A DNA stretch of 64,000 nt from an uncultured Oscillibacter sp. (GTDB lineage: Bacteria; Bacillota; Clostridia; Oscillospirales; Oscillospiraceae): the NCBI GenBank assembly GCA_910576865.1, contig CAJTKE010000003.1, forward strand, positions 1 to 64,000, in the 5' to 3' direction. Shown in pieces: positions 50,583-58,122 of the stretch. The position numbers were made by a program, and so were the translations under genes. The stretch's first letter is position 1; the number at the start of each line of letters is the position of its first letter. A model generated the notes under the pieces. That model had not been told where the DNA came from. It ran no database searches and worked only from the letters and a program-made list of their open reading frames with translations.

Positions 50583-52786
50583 TTTGCGCCCCCCTTGGCC
50601 AGCCGCCAGCGGAGGCCGGAATAGCGCTTCTGGCGCTTGTCGTTGGCCGCCATGGCCCGGATGGCCGCGTCGTCCCCCACCACCACCAGCAGCTCCCGCG
50701 CCCGGGTCAGGGCCGTGTACAGCACCCCCCGGACCATCAGTGACGCGGGGGCCGGCATGGCCGACAGCACCACGCAGCGGTACTCGCTGCCCTGGGATTT
50801 GTGGACCGTCATGGCGAAGGCCAGGTCCAGCTCGTTCAGCTGCTCCGTGCCGTAGACCGCCCGGCGGCCGTCGAAATCCAGCTCCAGCCACTCGCTGGAG
50901 TCGTCGATCTTCACGATCCGCCCCACGTCCCCGTTGAACATCCCGGTGCCCACGGTGCCGTCCTCTTTTTCCCAGATCACATCGTAGTCGTTCCGGGTCT
51001 GCATCACCCGGTCCCCCTCCCGGAACAGCCGCTCTCCCCACTGGAGCTCCCGCTTCTCCGCCGCCTGCGGGTTCAAAGCCTCCTGGAGGCGGCGGTTCAG
51101 GTTCACCGTCCCGGCGGGGCCCTTCCGGGTGGGGGTCAGCACCTGGATCTCCGACGCCGGGATGCCCATCTTCTCCGGCAGGCGGGTCCCGCACAGCTCC
51201 ACCAGGGTGTTCACCGCCCGCTCCGGGTCCCGGCGGCAGAGGAAGAAGAAGTCCCCCTGGTTCGCCGTCAGGTCCGGGGCCCTCCCCTGGTTCACGGCGT
51301 GGGCCCCCCGGATGATGGCGGACCGCTCCGCCTGCCGGAAGACCTCCCGGAGGAACACGGTTTCCACCCGTTCACTGCGGATGAGGTCCGAGAACACGTT
51401 CCCCGCCCCCACGGAGGGCAGCTGGTCCGCGTCCCCCACCAGCACCAGCCTCGTCCCGGGCCGGAGGGCCCGGAGCAGCGCCGCGAACAGGGACAGGTCC
51501 ACCATGGACATCTCGTCCACCACCACGGCGTCCGCCTCCAGGGGCTCCTTCTCCGTCTTGGAGAAGGTCACCTGCCCGGCTTCCTCGTTCCAGCTCATTC
51601 CCAGCAGGCGGTGGACCGTCTGGGCCTCCATGCCGGTGAGCTCGCTCATGCGCTTCGCCGCCCGGCCCGTGGGCGCCGCCAGCGCCACGTCCAGGCCCAT
51701 CCCCCGGTACAGGGCCACCAAACCCCGGACCGTCGTGGTCTTGCCGGTACCGGGGCCGCCGGTGAGGATCAGCACGCTCTCCCGGGCCGCCAGCTCCACC
51801 GCTTTCCTCTGCTGGGGGGCGTAGGTGATGCCCTGGGACCGCTCCAGCCCGTCCACCGTCCGGGCGGGGGAGGGATCCCCCTGGGGCCTCGCCGCCAGCA
51901 GGGCCCCCAGCCGCTTCTGGACCGTCCGCTCCGCCTCCCACAGCCGCCGGAGGTAGCAGGCGTCCACATTGGCCACCCGCTCCTGAATCACCAGTCCCCG
52001 GTCGATGAGGGCGTCCAGGGCCCGCTCCGGCCCCTCCTCCTCACATTGGAGGAGCTGGGCCGTGGCGGAAATCAGCTTCCCCCGGGGGAGAAAGACGTGG
52101 CCGTTGTTCTCGTTGTGCCCCAGCTCGAAGCTCACCGCCGCCTCCAGCCGCGCCCCGCTGTCCGGCTCGAAGCCCAGGCTCATGGCGATTTCATCCGCCA
52201 CGGAGAAGGCCACGCCGCAGCCGTCGCCGGAGAGGAGGTAGGGGTTCTCCCGCACCTTCTCCAGCGCGGCGTCCCCGTACTGCCGCCGCAGGCTCATGGC
52301 CAGCACCGGCGGCAGCTCGTACCGGGCCAGGAACGCCATCAGCCGCCGGAGGCCCATGTGCCGCCGGAACTCCTCGCCGATCTCCCGGGCCCGCCTGTCG
52401 GTGACGCCCCGGAGGCAGGTCAGCCGCTCCGGGGCGGTCTCCAGCACGTCGAAGGCCTCCAGGCCGAAGCGGTCCACGATATTCCGGGCCGTGGCGGGGC
52501 CCACGCCCTTCAGAACGCCGGAGGACAGATAGCTGAACATCTCCTCCTCGTCCTCGGGGAGGCTCCGCTCCAGCTCCGCCGCCCGGAGCTGCTCCCCGTG
52601 CTGGGGGTGCCGCTCCCAGACGCCGGTGACGGTCAGGTGCTCCCCCGGGGCGGCGCAGGGCACGCAGCCCACAACGGTGACGGCCTCCCCCTCCTCGGTG
52701 AGGAGGCGGAGGACCGTGTAGCCGTTTTCGGCGTTTTGAAAAATGACGCTATGTATGGTGCCCTCCCGGCAGATCCGTTCGTCCAT
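50579..52786 (-). CDS. recD2: RecD2-type SF1B DNA helicase
   Basis: A 735-residue helicase. The N-terminal 330 residues contain the HhH region (SYLSSGVLKGVGPATARNIVDRFG) typical of RecD2; then Walker A ILTGGPGTGKTTTVRGLV near residue 345, motif Ia LAAPTGRAAKRMSE, DEMSMVD (motif II), VGDADQLPSVGAGNV (motif III) and VHKSQGSEY...YTALTRARELLVVVGD (motifs V-VI). It is a 5'-3' helicase in DNA repair, independent of RecBC. Start 52786 follows the 109-residue membrane protein gene by about 35 nt. Confidence 0.95.
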   Translation of the reverse strand: MDERICREGTIHSVIFQNAENGYTVLRLLTEEGEAVTVVGCVPCAAPGEHLTVTGVWERHPQHGEQLRAAELERSLPEDEEEMFSYLSSGVLKGVGPATARNIVDRFGLEAFDVLETAPERLTCLRGVTDRRAREIGEEFRRHMGLRRLMAFLARYELPPVLAMSLRRQYGDAALEKVRENPYLLSGDGCGVAFSVADEIAMSLGFEPDSGARLEAAVSFELGHNENNGHVFLPRGKLISATAQLLQCEEEGPERALDALIDRGLVIQERVANVDACYLRRLWEAERTVQKRLGALLAARPQGDPSPARTVDGLERSQGITYAPQQRKAVELAARESVLILTGGPGTGKTTTVRGLVALYRGMGLDVALAAPTGRAAKRMSELTGMEAQTVHRLLGMSWNEEAGQVTFSKTEKEPLEADAVVVDEMSMVDLSLFAALLRALRPGTRLVLVGDADQLPSVGAGNVFSDLIRSERVETVFLREVFRQAERSAIIRGAHAVNQGRAPDLTANQGDFFFLCRRDPERAVNTLVELCGTRLPEKMGIPASEIQVLTPTRKGPAGTVNLNRRLQEALNPQAAEKRELQWGERLFREGDRVMQTRNDYDVIWEKEDGTVGTGMFNGDVGRIVKIDDSSEWLELDFDGRRAVYGTEQLNELDLAFAMTVHKSQGSEYRCVVLSAMPAPASLMVRGVLYTALTRARELLVVVGDDAAIRAMAANDKRQKRYSGLRWRLAKGGAK

Positions 52787-52821
52787 TTGGGATGTCCTCT
52801 CTTTTCGCTTTCCACGGGGAT

Positions 52822-53151
52822 TCAGAGCTCCCCGGCCAGCTCCCCGGGGGAGACCAGGGCGGCGTTTTTCTCCCGGTCCGCCAGATACCGGGCCAGGGCC
52901 AGGGCGTCCGGAGTCAGGCCGCAGTCCGCCAGAATGATTTTCGCCCCGGGCAGGCCCCCCTGGACCCGGCGGAGCTCCCGGACGTCGGCCTCCATGGCCA
53001 GGGCCTCCCCCCGCAGGGGCAGGACCAGCAGGAGGCCCGGGATGGCCGGCCGGCCGCCGGACCGGAGCAGGGCCCCGGCGATGGCCCAGACAATCGTCGT
53101 CAGGCCCACGGCGGAGAGAAAGGCCAGGACGCCGTCTTTCAGCAGCAGCAT
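52822..53151 (-). CDS. Hypothetical membrane-anchored protein
   Basis: A 109-residue protein; GAGGTGAT lies at the right distance from ATG 53151, so two earlier in-frame starts are not used. One or two hydrophobic segments (MLLLKDGVLAFLSAVGLTTIVWAIAGALL) are followed by a soluble part with GLLLVLPLRGEALAMEADVRELRRV and AKIILADCGLTPDALALARYLADRE, which resembles an alpha/beta fold. Not recognised. Cotranscribed with recD2. Confidence 0.65.
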   Translation of the reverse strand: MLLLKDGVLAFLSAVGLTTIVWAIAGALLRSGGRPAIPGLLLVLPLRGEALAMEADVRELRRVQGGLPGAKIILADCGLTPDALALARYLADREKNAALVSPGELAGEL

Positions 53152-53212
53152 TTGCATCACCTCGATTCAGTCTATGCCGAACCGGGGAATTCGGTCAGTT
53201 GTCCGGCTGCCC

Positions 53213-53240
53213 TTGACAACGCGGTCTGTTTTGGTATAAT
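53213..53240 (+). promoter_or_regulatory. Promoter of small RNA copy B
   Basis: TTGACA (53213-53218), 16 nt, TATAAT (53235-53240). Confidence 0.8.
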
Positions 53241-53246
53241 GGATAT

Positions 53247-53340
53247 GGAAGGACGCTGTTACCGACGGTCAGCCCTTGCAAGTCAATATAGGAAACCTAT
53301 GCTGACTGCTCGTGCCACCGGGCAGTCAGCACGCTTTTGT
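53247..53340 (+). ncRNA. Small RNA, copy B (candidate antitoxin)
   Basis: Predicted transcript of about 93 nt ending with hairpin GCTGACTGC/GCAGTCAGC (53302-53310 with 53322-53330) and ACGCTTTTG. Its 3' end is antisense to the last codons of the peptide at 53326-53412. The hairpin arms covary with copy A at three pairs. Confidence 0.65.
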
Positions 53341-53412
53341 GGTCAGTACCCAGGCCCAAAGGGCCAGGCATACCAGAAACCGGAGTACCATGTACAGCCG
53401 CTTTCTCCACAT
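53326..53412 (-). CDS. 28-residue hydrophobic peptide, candidate type I toxin
   Basis: ATG 53412 is preceded by AAAGGAGGTG at 8 nt and by its own promoter. The peptide has a basic start (MWRKR), one hydrophobic helix (LYMVLRFLVCLALWAWVL) and a TTKAC end. Aligned without gaps to the relic at 31784-31870, 17 of 28 residues are identical and most others are conservative, which argues for selection on the peptide. With an antisense RNA starting from the opposite side it has the layout of type I toxin genes. I do not know this family; activity is inferred. Confidence 0.6.
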   Translation of the reverse strand: MWRKRLYMVLRFLVCLALWAWVLTTKAC

Positions 53413-53488
53413 CCGCACCACCTCCTTTCGACCGAAATCTCAGGAGATGGGCTGACCGCCTCTATGTAACAGCGTCCTTCTGGTGTTC

Positions 53489-53517
53489 ATCCTACCAGAA
53501 AGGGCGTTTTTTGTCAA
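53489..53517 (-). promoter_or_regulatory. Promoter of the 28-residue peptide
   Basis: TTGACA (53517-53512), 17 nt, TAGGAT (53494-53489) on the minus strand; predicted leader of about 70 nt. The -10 box is weaker than that of the opposing RNA. Confidence 0.7.
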
Positions 53518-53532
53518 ATTGGGGATGGGGCT

Positions 53533-53745
53533 TTACCGCTCCTCAGACCGCCCCACCAGATAGTCGATGCTCACCCCGAAGTGATCCGCCAGCTTCCAGA
53601 TATTTTCCAAATTAGGCAGGCTTGCGCCTCTTTCATACTTTTGGTAGTGGGATTCCGCAATACCAATTGCATCGGCTACCTGCACTTGCGTTTCATATTC
53701 TTCCTTACGAAGTTCCCGAAGTCTCTGTTTTACCAGAATTTCCAT
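53533..53745 (-). CDS. XRE family regulator, 70 residues
   Basis: Helix-turn-helix protein MEILVKQRLRELRKEEYETQ..., with VQVADAIGIAESHYQKYERGASLP as the recognition helix region and VSIDYLVGRSEE at the end. It resembles the protein at 50064-50306 in both ends. Ribosome site GGGGGATAG. Divergent from the small gene at 53828, with operator-like palindromes between them. Directly upstream of, and co-directional with, the 28-residue peptide gene. Confidence 0.88.
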   Translation of the reverse strand: MEILVKQRLRELRKEEYETQVQVADAIGIAESHYQKYERGASLPNLENIWKLADHFGVSIDYLVGRSEER

Positions 53746-53755
53746 TCTATCCCCC

Positions 53756-53814
53756 TTGACACGGCAAGAAGTTAGTGTTATACTATAGTTAACACTCCAA
53801 ATAGTTCGTGTTTG
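53756..53814. promoter_or_regulatory. Divergent promoter and XRE operator
   Basis: Plus-strand promoter TTGACA (53756-53761), 17 nt, TATACT (53779-53784). The -10 box lies inside GTGTTA-TACTATAGT-TAACAC (53776-53796); a second inverted pair AACAC...GTGTT spans to about 53813. Both fit a dimeric XRE repressor controlling both genes. Confidence 0.6.
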
Positions 53815-53827
53815 GATTGGAGAAAAC

Positions 53828-54046
53828 ATGTCTGACTTCATGAAATGGCTTTACGCCAACTACATCAAGCCCCATTTGGACGCAATCCCCCGTGGAGACT
53901 ATGAACCGGACTTCTACCTCCTGGAGGACGAAGTCGCCCCGGAGACCTGCGGCAGCTTCTCCAAGACCCAGGAGTTCACCGCCGCCCACGCCTTCCTCCT
54001 GGGCCTCCGCACCGGACAGGGCCTGTCCGATTCCCTCCGGGTCTAG
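53828..54046 (+). CDS. Hypothetical protein, 72 residues
   Basis: Starts at ATG 53828 behind TTGGAGAAAAC. Composition is mixed: MSDFMKWLYANYIKPHLDAI, then DYEPDFYLLEDEVAPETCGSF and a helical end TAAHAFLLGLRTGQGLSDSL. Similar short proteins accompany XRE genes in gut Firmicutes, but I know of no function. It is paired divergently with the XRE gene, and its stop overlaps the convergent ybeY stop. Confidence 0.6.
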   Translation: MSDFMKWLYANYIKPHLDAIPRGDYEPDFYLLEDEVAPETCGSFSKTQEFTAAHAFLLGLRTGQGLSDSLRV

Positions 54047-54531
54047 CGCGTAATCCCCAGCTCTCCCAGGATGGCCTCTTCCCGCTCCCGCATCCGCCGC
54101 TTCATCGGCCCCTCGTCCATGTGGTCATACCCCAGCAGATGAAGAACCGAGTGGACCGTCAGATACGCCAGCTCCCGCCGGTTGGAGTGGCCGTACTCCT
54201 TGGCCTGGGCCGCGACGTGCTCCAGGGAGATCATCATGTCCCCCAGGGGCACCAGACCCGTCCCCGGGTCCGCGTCCTCCGGCCCGGGCAGCTCCCCCGG
54301 TTCAAGGTCGAAGGCGGGGAAGCTCAGCACGTCGGTGGCCTTGTCCACCTGCCGGGCCTCCCGGTTCAGCTCCCGGATCTCCTCGTCCCCGGTGACCAGC
54401 ACGTCCACCTCACAGGGAAAGTCCACCCCCTCCGCCGCCAGGGCCGTCCGGACGGCCCTGCGGATGAAGGCGATCTGGCTGTCGTTCACCCCGGGGAGGT
54501 TGGCGGTGACGGGAATGTAATGCCGCCTCAT
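54043..54531 (-). CDS. ybeY: Endoribonuclease YbeY
   Basis: A 162-residue zinc enzyme for 16S rRNA 3'-end maturation and ribosome quality control. Zinc site HxxxHxxxxxH is seen as TVHSVLHLLGYDHMDEGP; the upstream REAR/DKATDVLSFPAF strand and LGDMMISLEHV are also family marks. Its start overlaps the phoH stop by 4 nt, the standard phoH-ybeY linkage. Confidence 0.95.
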   Translation of the reverse strand: MRRHYIPVTANLPGVNDSQIAFIRRAVRTALAAEGVDFPCEVDVLVTGDEEIRELNREARQVDKATDVLSFPAFDLEPGELPGPEDADPGTGLVPLGDMMISLEHVAAQAKEYGHSNRRELAYLTVHSVLHLLGYDHMDEGPMKRRMREREEAILGELGITR

Positions 54532-55523
54532 TTCCGCCGCCCCTTTCCCGGGTCCCTCCGCTGGTCCCGCTTCTCATAGTCCTCGTAGGCTTGTACAATC
54601 CGCTGCACCATGACGTGGCGCACCACGTCCGCGTTGGTCAGCTCGCAGATGCCGATGCCCTCCACGTTCCGGAGGACCCGCATGGCCTCCCTGAGGCCGG
54701 AGGTCTTCCCGTCCGGGAGGTCGATCTGCGTCGCGTCGCCGGTGATGACGATCTTGGACCCGAAGCCCAGGCGGGTCAGAAACATCTTCATCTGCTCCCG
54801 GCTGGTGTTCTGGGCCTCGTCCAGGATGATGAAGCTGTCGTCCAGGGTCCGGCCCCGCATGTAGGCCAGGGGGGCCACCTCGATGCTGCCCCGCTCCAGG
54901 TACTTCTGGTAGGTCTCCGCCCCCAGCATGTCGAAGAGGGCGTCATACAGCGGCCGGAGGTAGGGGTCCACCTTGGACTGCAAGTCCCCGGGCAGGAAGC
55001 CCAGGCGCTCCCCGGCCTCCACGGCGGGGCGGGTGAGGATGATGCGGTTCACCTGCTTGTCCCGGAAGGCCATGACGGCGGCGGCCACCGCCAGATAGGT
55101 CTTCCCCGTGCCCGCCGGGCCCACGCCGATGGTCACTGTGTTTTTCAGCACGGAGGCGATGTAGTCCTTCTGGCCCACGGTCTTGGGCTTGATGGGCCGG
55201 CCCTTGGCGGAGATGCAGAGGACGTCGCCGGTGAGCTCGGCGATCTTCTCCTCCTTCCCCGCCCGGACCATGCCGACCACATACCGGACGTTCTGCTCCG
55301 TGATGGGCTCCCCCCGGCTGGAGAGGGTCAGCAGGGCCTGGATGGCCTTGCAGGCCAAGGACACGTCCTCCGCCTCCCCCTCCACCCGGAGCTCGCTGTC
55401 CCGGTTGACAACGGTGACGGAGAACTCCTGCTCCAGAAGCCGGATGTTCTCGTCGAAGGACCCGAAGAGGTTCACGGCCTGCTCCAGCCGCTCGATGCTT
55501 ATCCTTTGTTCCAAAATCTTCAC
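54528..55523 (-). CDS. phoH: PhoH-like ATPase
   Basis: A 331-residue protein with an N-terminal KH-like region and a P-loop domain: Walker A VGPAGTGKTYLAVAAAV near residue 140, ILTRPAVEAGERLGFLPGD, Walker B SFIILDEAQNTSREQMKMFLTR and VITGDATQIDLP. PhoH proteins are thought to act on RNA with YbeY. Located in the usual Firmicute order yqfC-yqfD-phoH-ybeY. Confidence 0.94.
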   Translation of the reverse strand: MKILEQRISIERLEQAVNLFGSFDENIRLLEQEFSVTVVNRDSELRVEGEAEDVSLACKAIQALLTLSSRGEPITEQNVRYVVGMVRAGKEEKIAELTGDVLCISAKGRPIKPKTVGQKDYIASVLKNTVTIGVGPAGTGKTYLAVAAAVMAFRDKQVNRIILTRPAVEAGERLGFLPGDLQSKVDPYLRPLYDALFDMLGAETYQKYLERGSIEVAPLAYMRGRTLDDSFIILDEAQNTSREQMKMFLTRLGFGSKIVITGDATQIDLPDGKTSGLREAMRVLRNVEGIGICELTNADVVRHVMVQRIVQAYEDYEKRDQRRDPGKGRRK

Positions 55524-55541
55524 TCCTGTATTGCGCGGGCC

Positions 55542-56744
55542 TCAGCCCGTTTCGTCCGTATCCTCCGTATAGATGGGGGCCGTCCTCCCGATCTCCTCCA
55601 GGCACTCCGCCGACAGGGTCACCATCAGCACATCCCCCTTCTGCCGGGAGGAGCAGAGGGTGGACTTCACCTCGCCCCAGGGGTCCACCATCTCGTGGAG
55701 CTGGGCGGTGAGGATGGCCTCGGCGGCCTTCTCCGCCTGGGCAGCGGTCCGGGCGGCCGGAACGGCCTCGTAAAAGCGCCATGTTTCCACCTCCACCGTC
55801 ACCGGCAGGGGCACGTCCAGGAGATTCAAGGAGAATCTCCTGGTTATTTTATCATATTCCGCCCCCTCAATGCTACTGTTTGAGAAGAATTTTATCCGCC
55901 GGGACCCGAAAATCAGGGAGAGCCCGGTTTTTTCCTTCCCCGTGTACCGCTTTTCCGGCGCCGTCAGGGGCATGGAGGCGGTGAGGCCGTACCACGTCCG
56001 GGCCTCCACCTTTCCCAGGCCCGCCAGGACCCGGGCCCCCACGGTGTCCGTGTCCTCCACGCCGGATATCAGAATCTGCCCCTCCGTCACGGCGCTGCCG
56101 GGGACCACGCAGCTGACGCCCCCGATGGTCTGGACCCGCTTCACCAGCCCCGCCCGCCGGGCCACCAGGTTGCAGGGCTCCCGCCGGTCGATCCGCACCG
56201 CCTCCGGCAGGCGCTCCCGGACCTGGACCTCCGCCCGGCAGCCGGAGACGTTGACGGCGATCCAGCTCAGCTCCGGCACGTCCAGGAGCACGTGGTTCCG
56301 GATGTCCTCCCCGTCCAGGGAGAGGCCGAAGGTCCCCAGGCCCACGCCGTTCTTCTCCAGGGCCCGGAGGATGCGCTCCGTGGGGACGGTCTCGTTGCCC
56401 TCCACCTGGAAGTCCCAGATGAAGAAGGACCCCAGGAACAGCCCCAGGGCGCAGCCCACCAGCCCCAGGGCCAGGGTCTGCCGGTTCCGGAAGCGGAAGA
56501 GGAAGTAGGGCGCCCCCTCCCGGCCCACCACAGAGAACTCACAGTCCAGGTTTCTCCCCGCCTCCCGGAGGGTTTTCCAGTCCCGCCGGGACAACCGGCA
56601 GGTGAAGGCCGTGGGGGACTCCCACTCCAGATCCCAGAAGGCCAGGTCCCGGGCCCCGCAGAGGTTCAGCACCCGCTCCGGGAAAGCGCACTCCGCCCGG
56701 ACCCGGACCTGACCACGGAGGCGGTTCACCAGCCCCGTCAGCAT
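55542..56744 (-). CDS. yqfD: Sporulation protein YqfD
   Basis: A 400-residue protein of the YqfD/SpoIV-associated family. N-terminal region (VRVRAECAFPERVLNLC), one membrane helix near residue 95 (LALGLVGCALGLFLGSFFIW), then the long extracytoplasmic part with WDFQVEGNETVPTERILRALEKNGV, GLKR-type RRAGLVKRVQTIGGVSCV and a beta-rich end. Produced in the mother cell in B. subtilis. Start 56744 overlaps yqfC by 7 nt. Confidence 0.93.
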   Translation of the reverse strand: MLTGLVNRLRGQVRVRAECAFPERVLNLCGARDLAFWDLEWESPTAFTCRLSRRDWKTLREAGRNLDCEFSVVGREGAPYFLFRFRNRQTLALGLVGCALGLFLGSFFIWDFQVEGNETVPTERILRALEKNGVGLGTFGLSLDGEDIRNHVLLDVPELSWIAVNVSGCRAEVQVRERLPEAVRIDRREPCNLVARRAGLVKRVQTIGGVSCVVPGSAVTEGQILISGVEDTDTVGARVLAGLGKVEARTWYGLTASMPLTAPEKRYTGKEKTGLSLIFGSRRIKFFSNSSIEGAEYDKITRRFSLNLLDVPLPVTVEVETWRFYEAVPAARTAAQAEKAAEAILTAQLHEMVDPWGEVKSTLCSSRQKGDVLMVTLSAECLEEIGRTAPIYTEDTDETG

Positions 56745-57034
56745 GGCCCCACCCACTCCAGGGAGTCGATTTTCCCGCCGATGCGCAGCTCCCCCGCCGT
56801 CATGGCCAGGAGGGTCAGCCGCTCCCCCCTCACCCGGAGGACCCCGGCGGTGGTGTTGGCGTCGATCTGCTCCTCCGTGTAGGCCAGGAGGCCGGTGTGG
56901 TGCTCCAGATACAACTGGCGGCTCCCCACCATCTCCAGCCGGGGCAGGCCCGCCACGATGTCCGCCGGCAGGTCGAAGAGCTCCGCCGCCGCGGCCAGGA
57001 CGCCGCCCTCCCGGTCCCGTCGATTGCGTTCCAT
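56738..57034 (-). CDS. yqfC: Sporulation protein YqfC (YabP/YqfC family)
   Basis: A 98-residue protein. Family features are LFDLPADIVAGLPRLEMVGSRQLYLEHHTGLLAYTEEQI followed by GVLRVRGERLTLLAMTAGELRIGGKIDSLEW. Mother-cell sporulation gene in the Bacilli. Forms an operon with yqfD, phoH and ybeY. Confidence 0.93.
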   Translation of the reverse strand: MERNRRDREGGVLAAAAELFDLPADIVAGLPRLEMVGSRQLYLEHHTGLLAYTEEQIDANTTAGVLRVRGERLTLLAMTAGELRIGGKIDSLEWVGPC

Positions 57035-57053
57035 ACATGTCTCACCTCGTCAA

Positions 57054-57119
57054 AGCCTATGCGGCGGGGGGCGAAAAACTGCTTGTCCCGGAATGATTGT
57101 CTCCCGCCCCGCATAGGAT
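57054..57119. promoter_or_regulatory. Symmetrical divergent control region of yqfC and ylbJ
   Basis: CCTATGCGG...GGG at 57056 is mirrored by CCC...CGCATAGG at 57108. On each strand CATAGG(C/A)T resembles a sigma-E -10 box; on the plus strand GAATGATT lies 13 nt before it. Both flanking genes are of the sigma-E type in Bacilli. The -35 on the minus strand is unconvincing. Confidence 0.35.
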
Positions 57120-57136
57120 TCCCCGAGGTGAGGCGT

Positions 57137-58051
57137 ATGAAACCCCGATGGCGCACCGGCGCGTGCCTGCTGCTCTGCGGCCTTCTGGTCTGGCTCCTGG
57201 CGGACGCGGGGGAGGTCCGGGCCGCGGCGGCGGCGGGGCTGGCCCTCTGCGGCCGGTCGGTGATTCCCGCCCTGTTCCCCTTCATGGCGGCGTCCACCAT
57301 GCTGATGTCCCTGGGCTTCGGGGAGTGGGCGTCCCCCTGTCTGCGGGGGCTGATGAACCTCTACCGCCTCCCGGGGCCCGCCGGGTCCGCTCTGCTGCTG
57401 GGGCTGGTGGGGGGCTATCCCATCGGGGCCCGGACGGCGGCGGAGCTCCACAAAAAGGGCCTCCTGACCCGGGACGAGGCGGAGCGGCTCCTGGGCTTCT
57501 GCAACAACTCCAACCCGGTCTTCCTCCTCAGCGTCCTGGGGGGCGGGGTCTTCGGAAGCCCCCGGGCCGGCGTCCACCTGTGGCTCATTCACGTGCTCTC
57601 CGCCCTGCTGACGGGCTTTTTCTTCCGGGGAAGCGGGCAATCCCCCGGGCGGCAATCGCTGCCAAGGACGGTCCCTTGTCAGGCCTCCTCCCTCCCCGCC
57701 GCCTTTGTGGAGGGGGTCCGGAGCGCCTGCGGCGGCATGGTGACCGTCTGCGGCTTCGTGATTTTCTTCTATGTGCTGGCCAGCCCCCTGGCGGAGCCGG
57801 GCGGGCTTCCGGGGGCCGGGCTGACGGGCTTTTTGGAGCTCTTCTCCCTGACGCCCCTGCTGGCGGCGGACCGGGCCGGGTTCATTCTGGCCTCCGCCTG
57901 CGCGGGCTGGGGCGGAGTGTCCATCCTCTGCCAGACGGCGGCGGTGCTGGCGGGCAGCGGCCTGAAGCTCCGGAACTGCGTGATCGGCAAAGCGGTTCAG
58001 GCCCTGCTGGCGGCGGGGCTGGCAGCCGTCGTGAGTCTCTATCTGTTCTGA
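57137..58051 (+). CDS. ylbJ: Sporulation integral membrane protein YlbJ
   Basis: A 304-residue protein with about eight membrane segments of the nucleoside-recognition (GATE) type. Marks are CGRSVIPALFPFMAASTMLMSLGF, GLVGGYPIGARTAAEL, RLLGFCNNSNPVFLLSVLGGGVF and the mirrored GFVIFFYVLA. In B. subtilis YlbJ is a mother-cell protein needed for spore cortex formation. Start 57137 behind GAGGTGAGG; divergent from yqfC. Confidence 0.93.
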   Translation: MKPRWRTGACLLLCGLLVWLLADAGEVRAAAAAGLALCGRSVIPALFPFMAASTMLMSLGFGEWASPCLRGLMNLYRLPGPAGSALLLGLVGGYPIGARTAAELHKKGLLTRDEAERLLGFCNNSNPVFLLSVLGGGVFGSPRAGVHLWLIHVLSALLTGFFFRGSGQSPGRQSLPRTVPCQASSLPAAFVEGVRSACGGMVTVCGFVIFFYVLASPLAEPGGLPGAGLTGFLELFSLTPLLAADRAGFILASACAGWGGVSILCQTAAVLAGSGLKLRNCVIGKAVQALLAAGLAAVVSLYLF

Positions 58052-58060
58052 GCAAATGAA

Positions 58061-58090
58061 GGAGCGGCCCGGTTGGGGCCGCTCCGTTTC
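58061..58090 (+). terminator. Terminator of ylbJ
   Basis: 10-bp stem GGAGCGGCCC/GGGCCGCTCC, loop GGTTG, followed by GTTTCG. The U-tract is short. Confidence 0.65.
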
Positions 58091-58122
58091 GTATTGGTCC
58101 GACAGGATATGACGGTCTGTAC

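Larger units (their letters stand above)
53213..53517. repeat. Inverted-repeat element carrying two inward promoters
   Basis: The two ends are inverted copies: each has a promoter followed by GAAGGACGCTGTTAC, a short variable part and CGGTCAGCCC (plus strand 53248-53276; minus strand 53480-53449). The element is about 305 bp and holds the small RNA on one strand and the 28-residue peptide on the other. Copy A at 31.7 kb keeps only the left end. Confidence 0.65.

Noticed and set aside
53248..53480. The 53.3 kb element as an insertion sequence or simple MITE
   Set aside because: No transposase, no clear target duplication; the ends contain matched promoters and the interior a conserved peptide, so a transcription module explains it better. 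Mobility is still possible.
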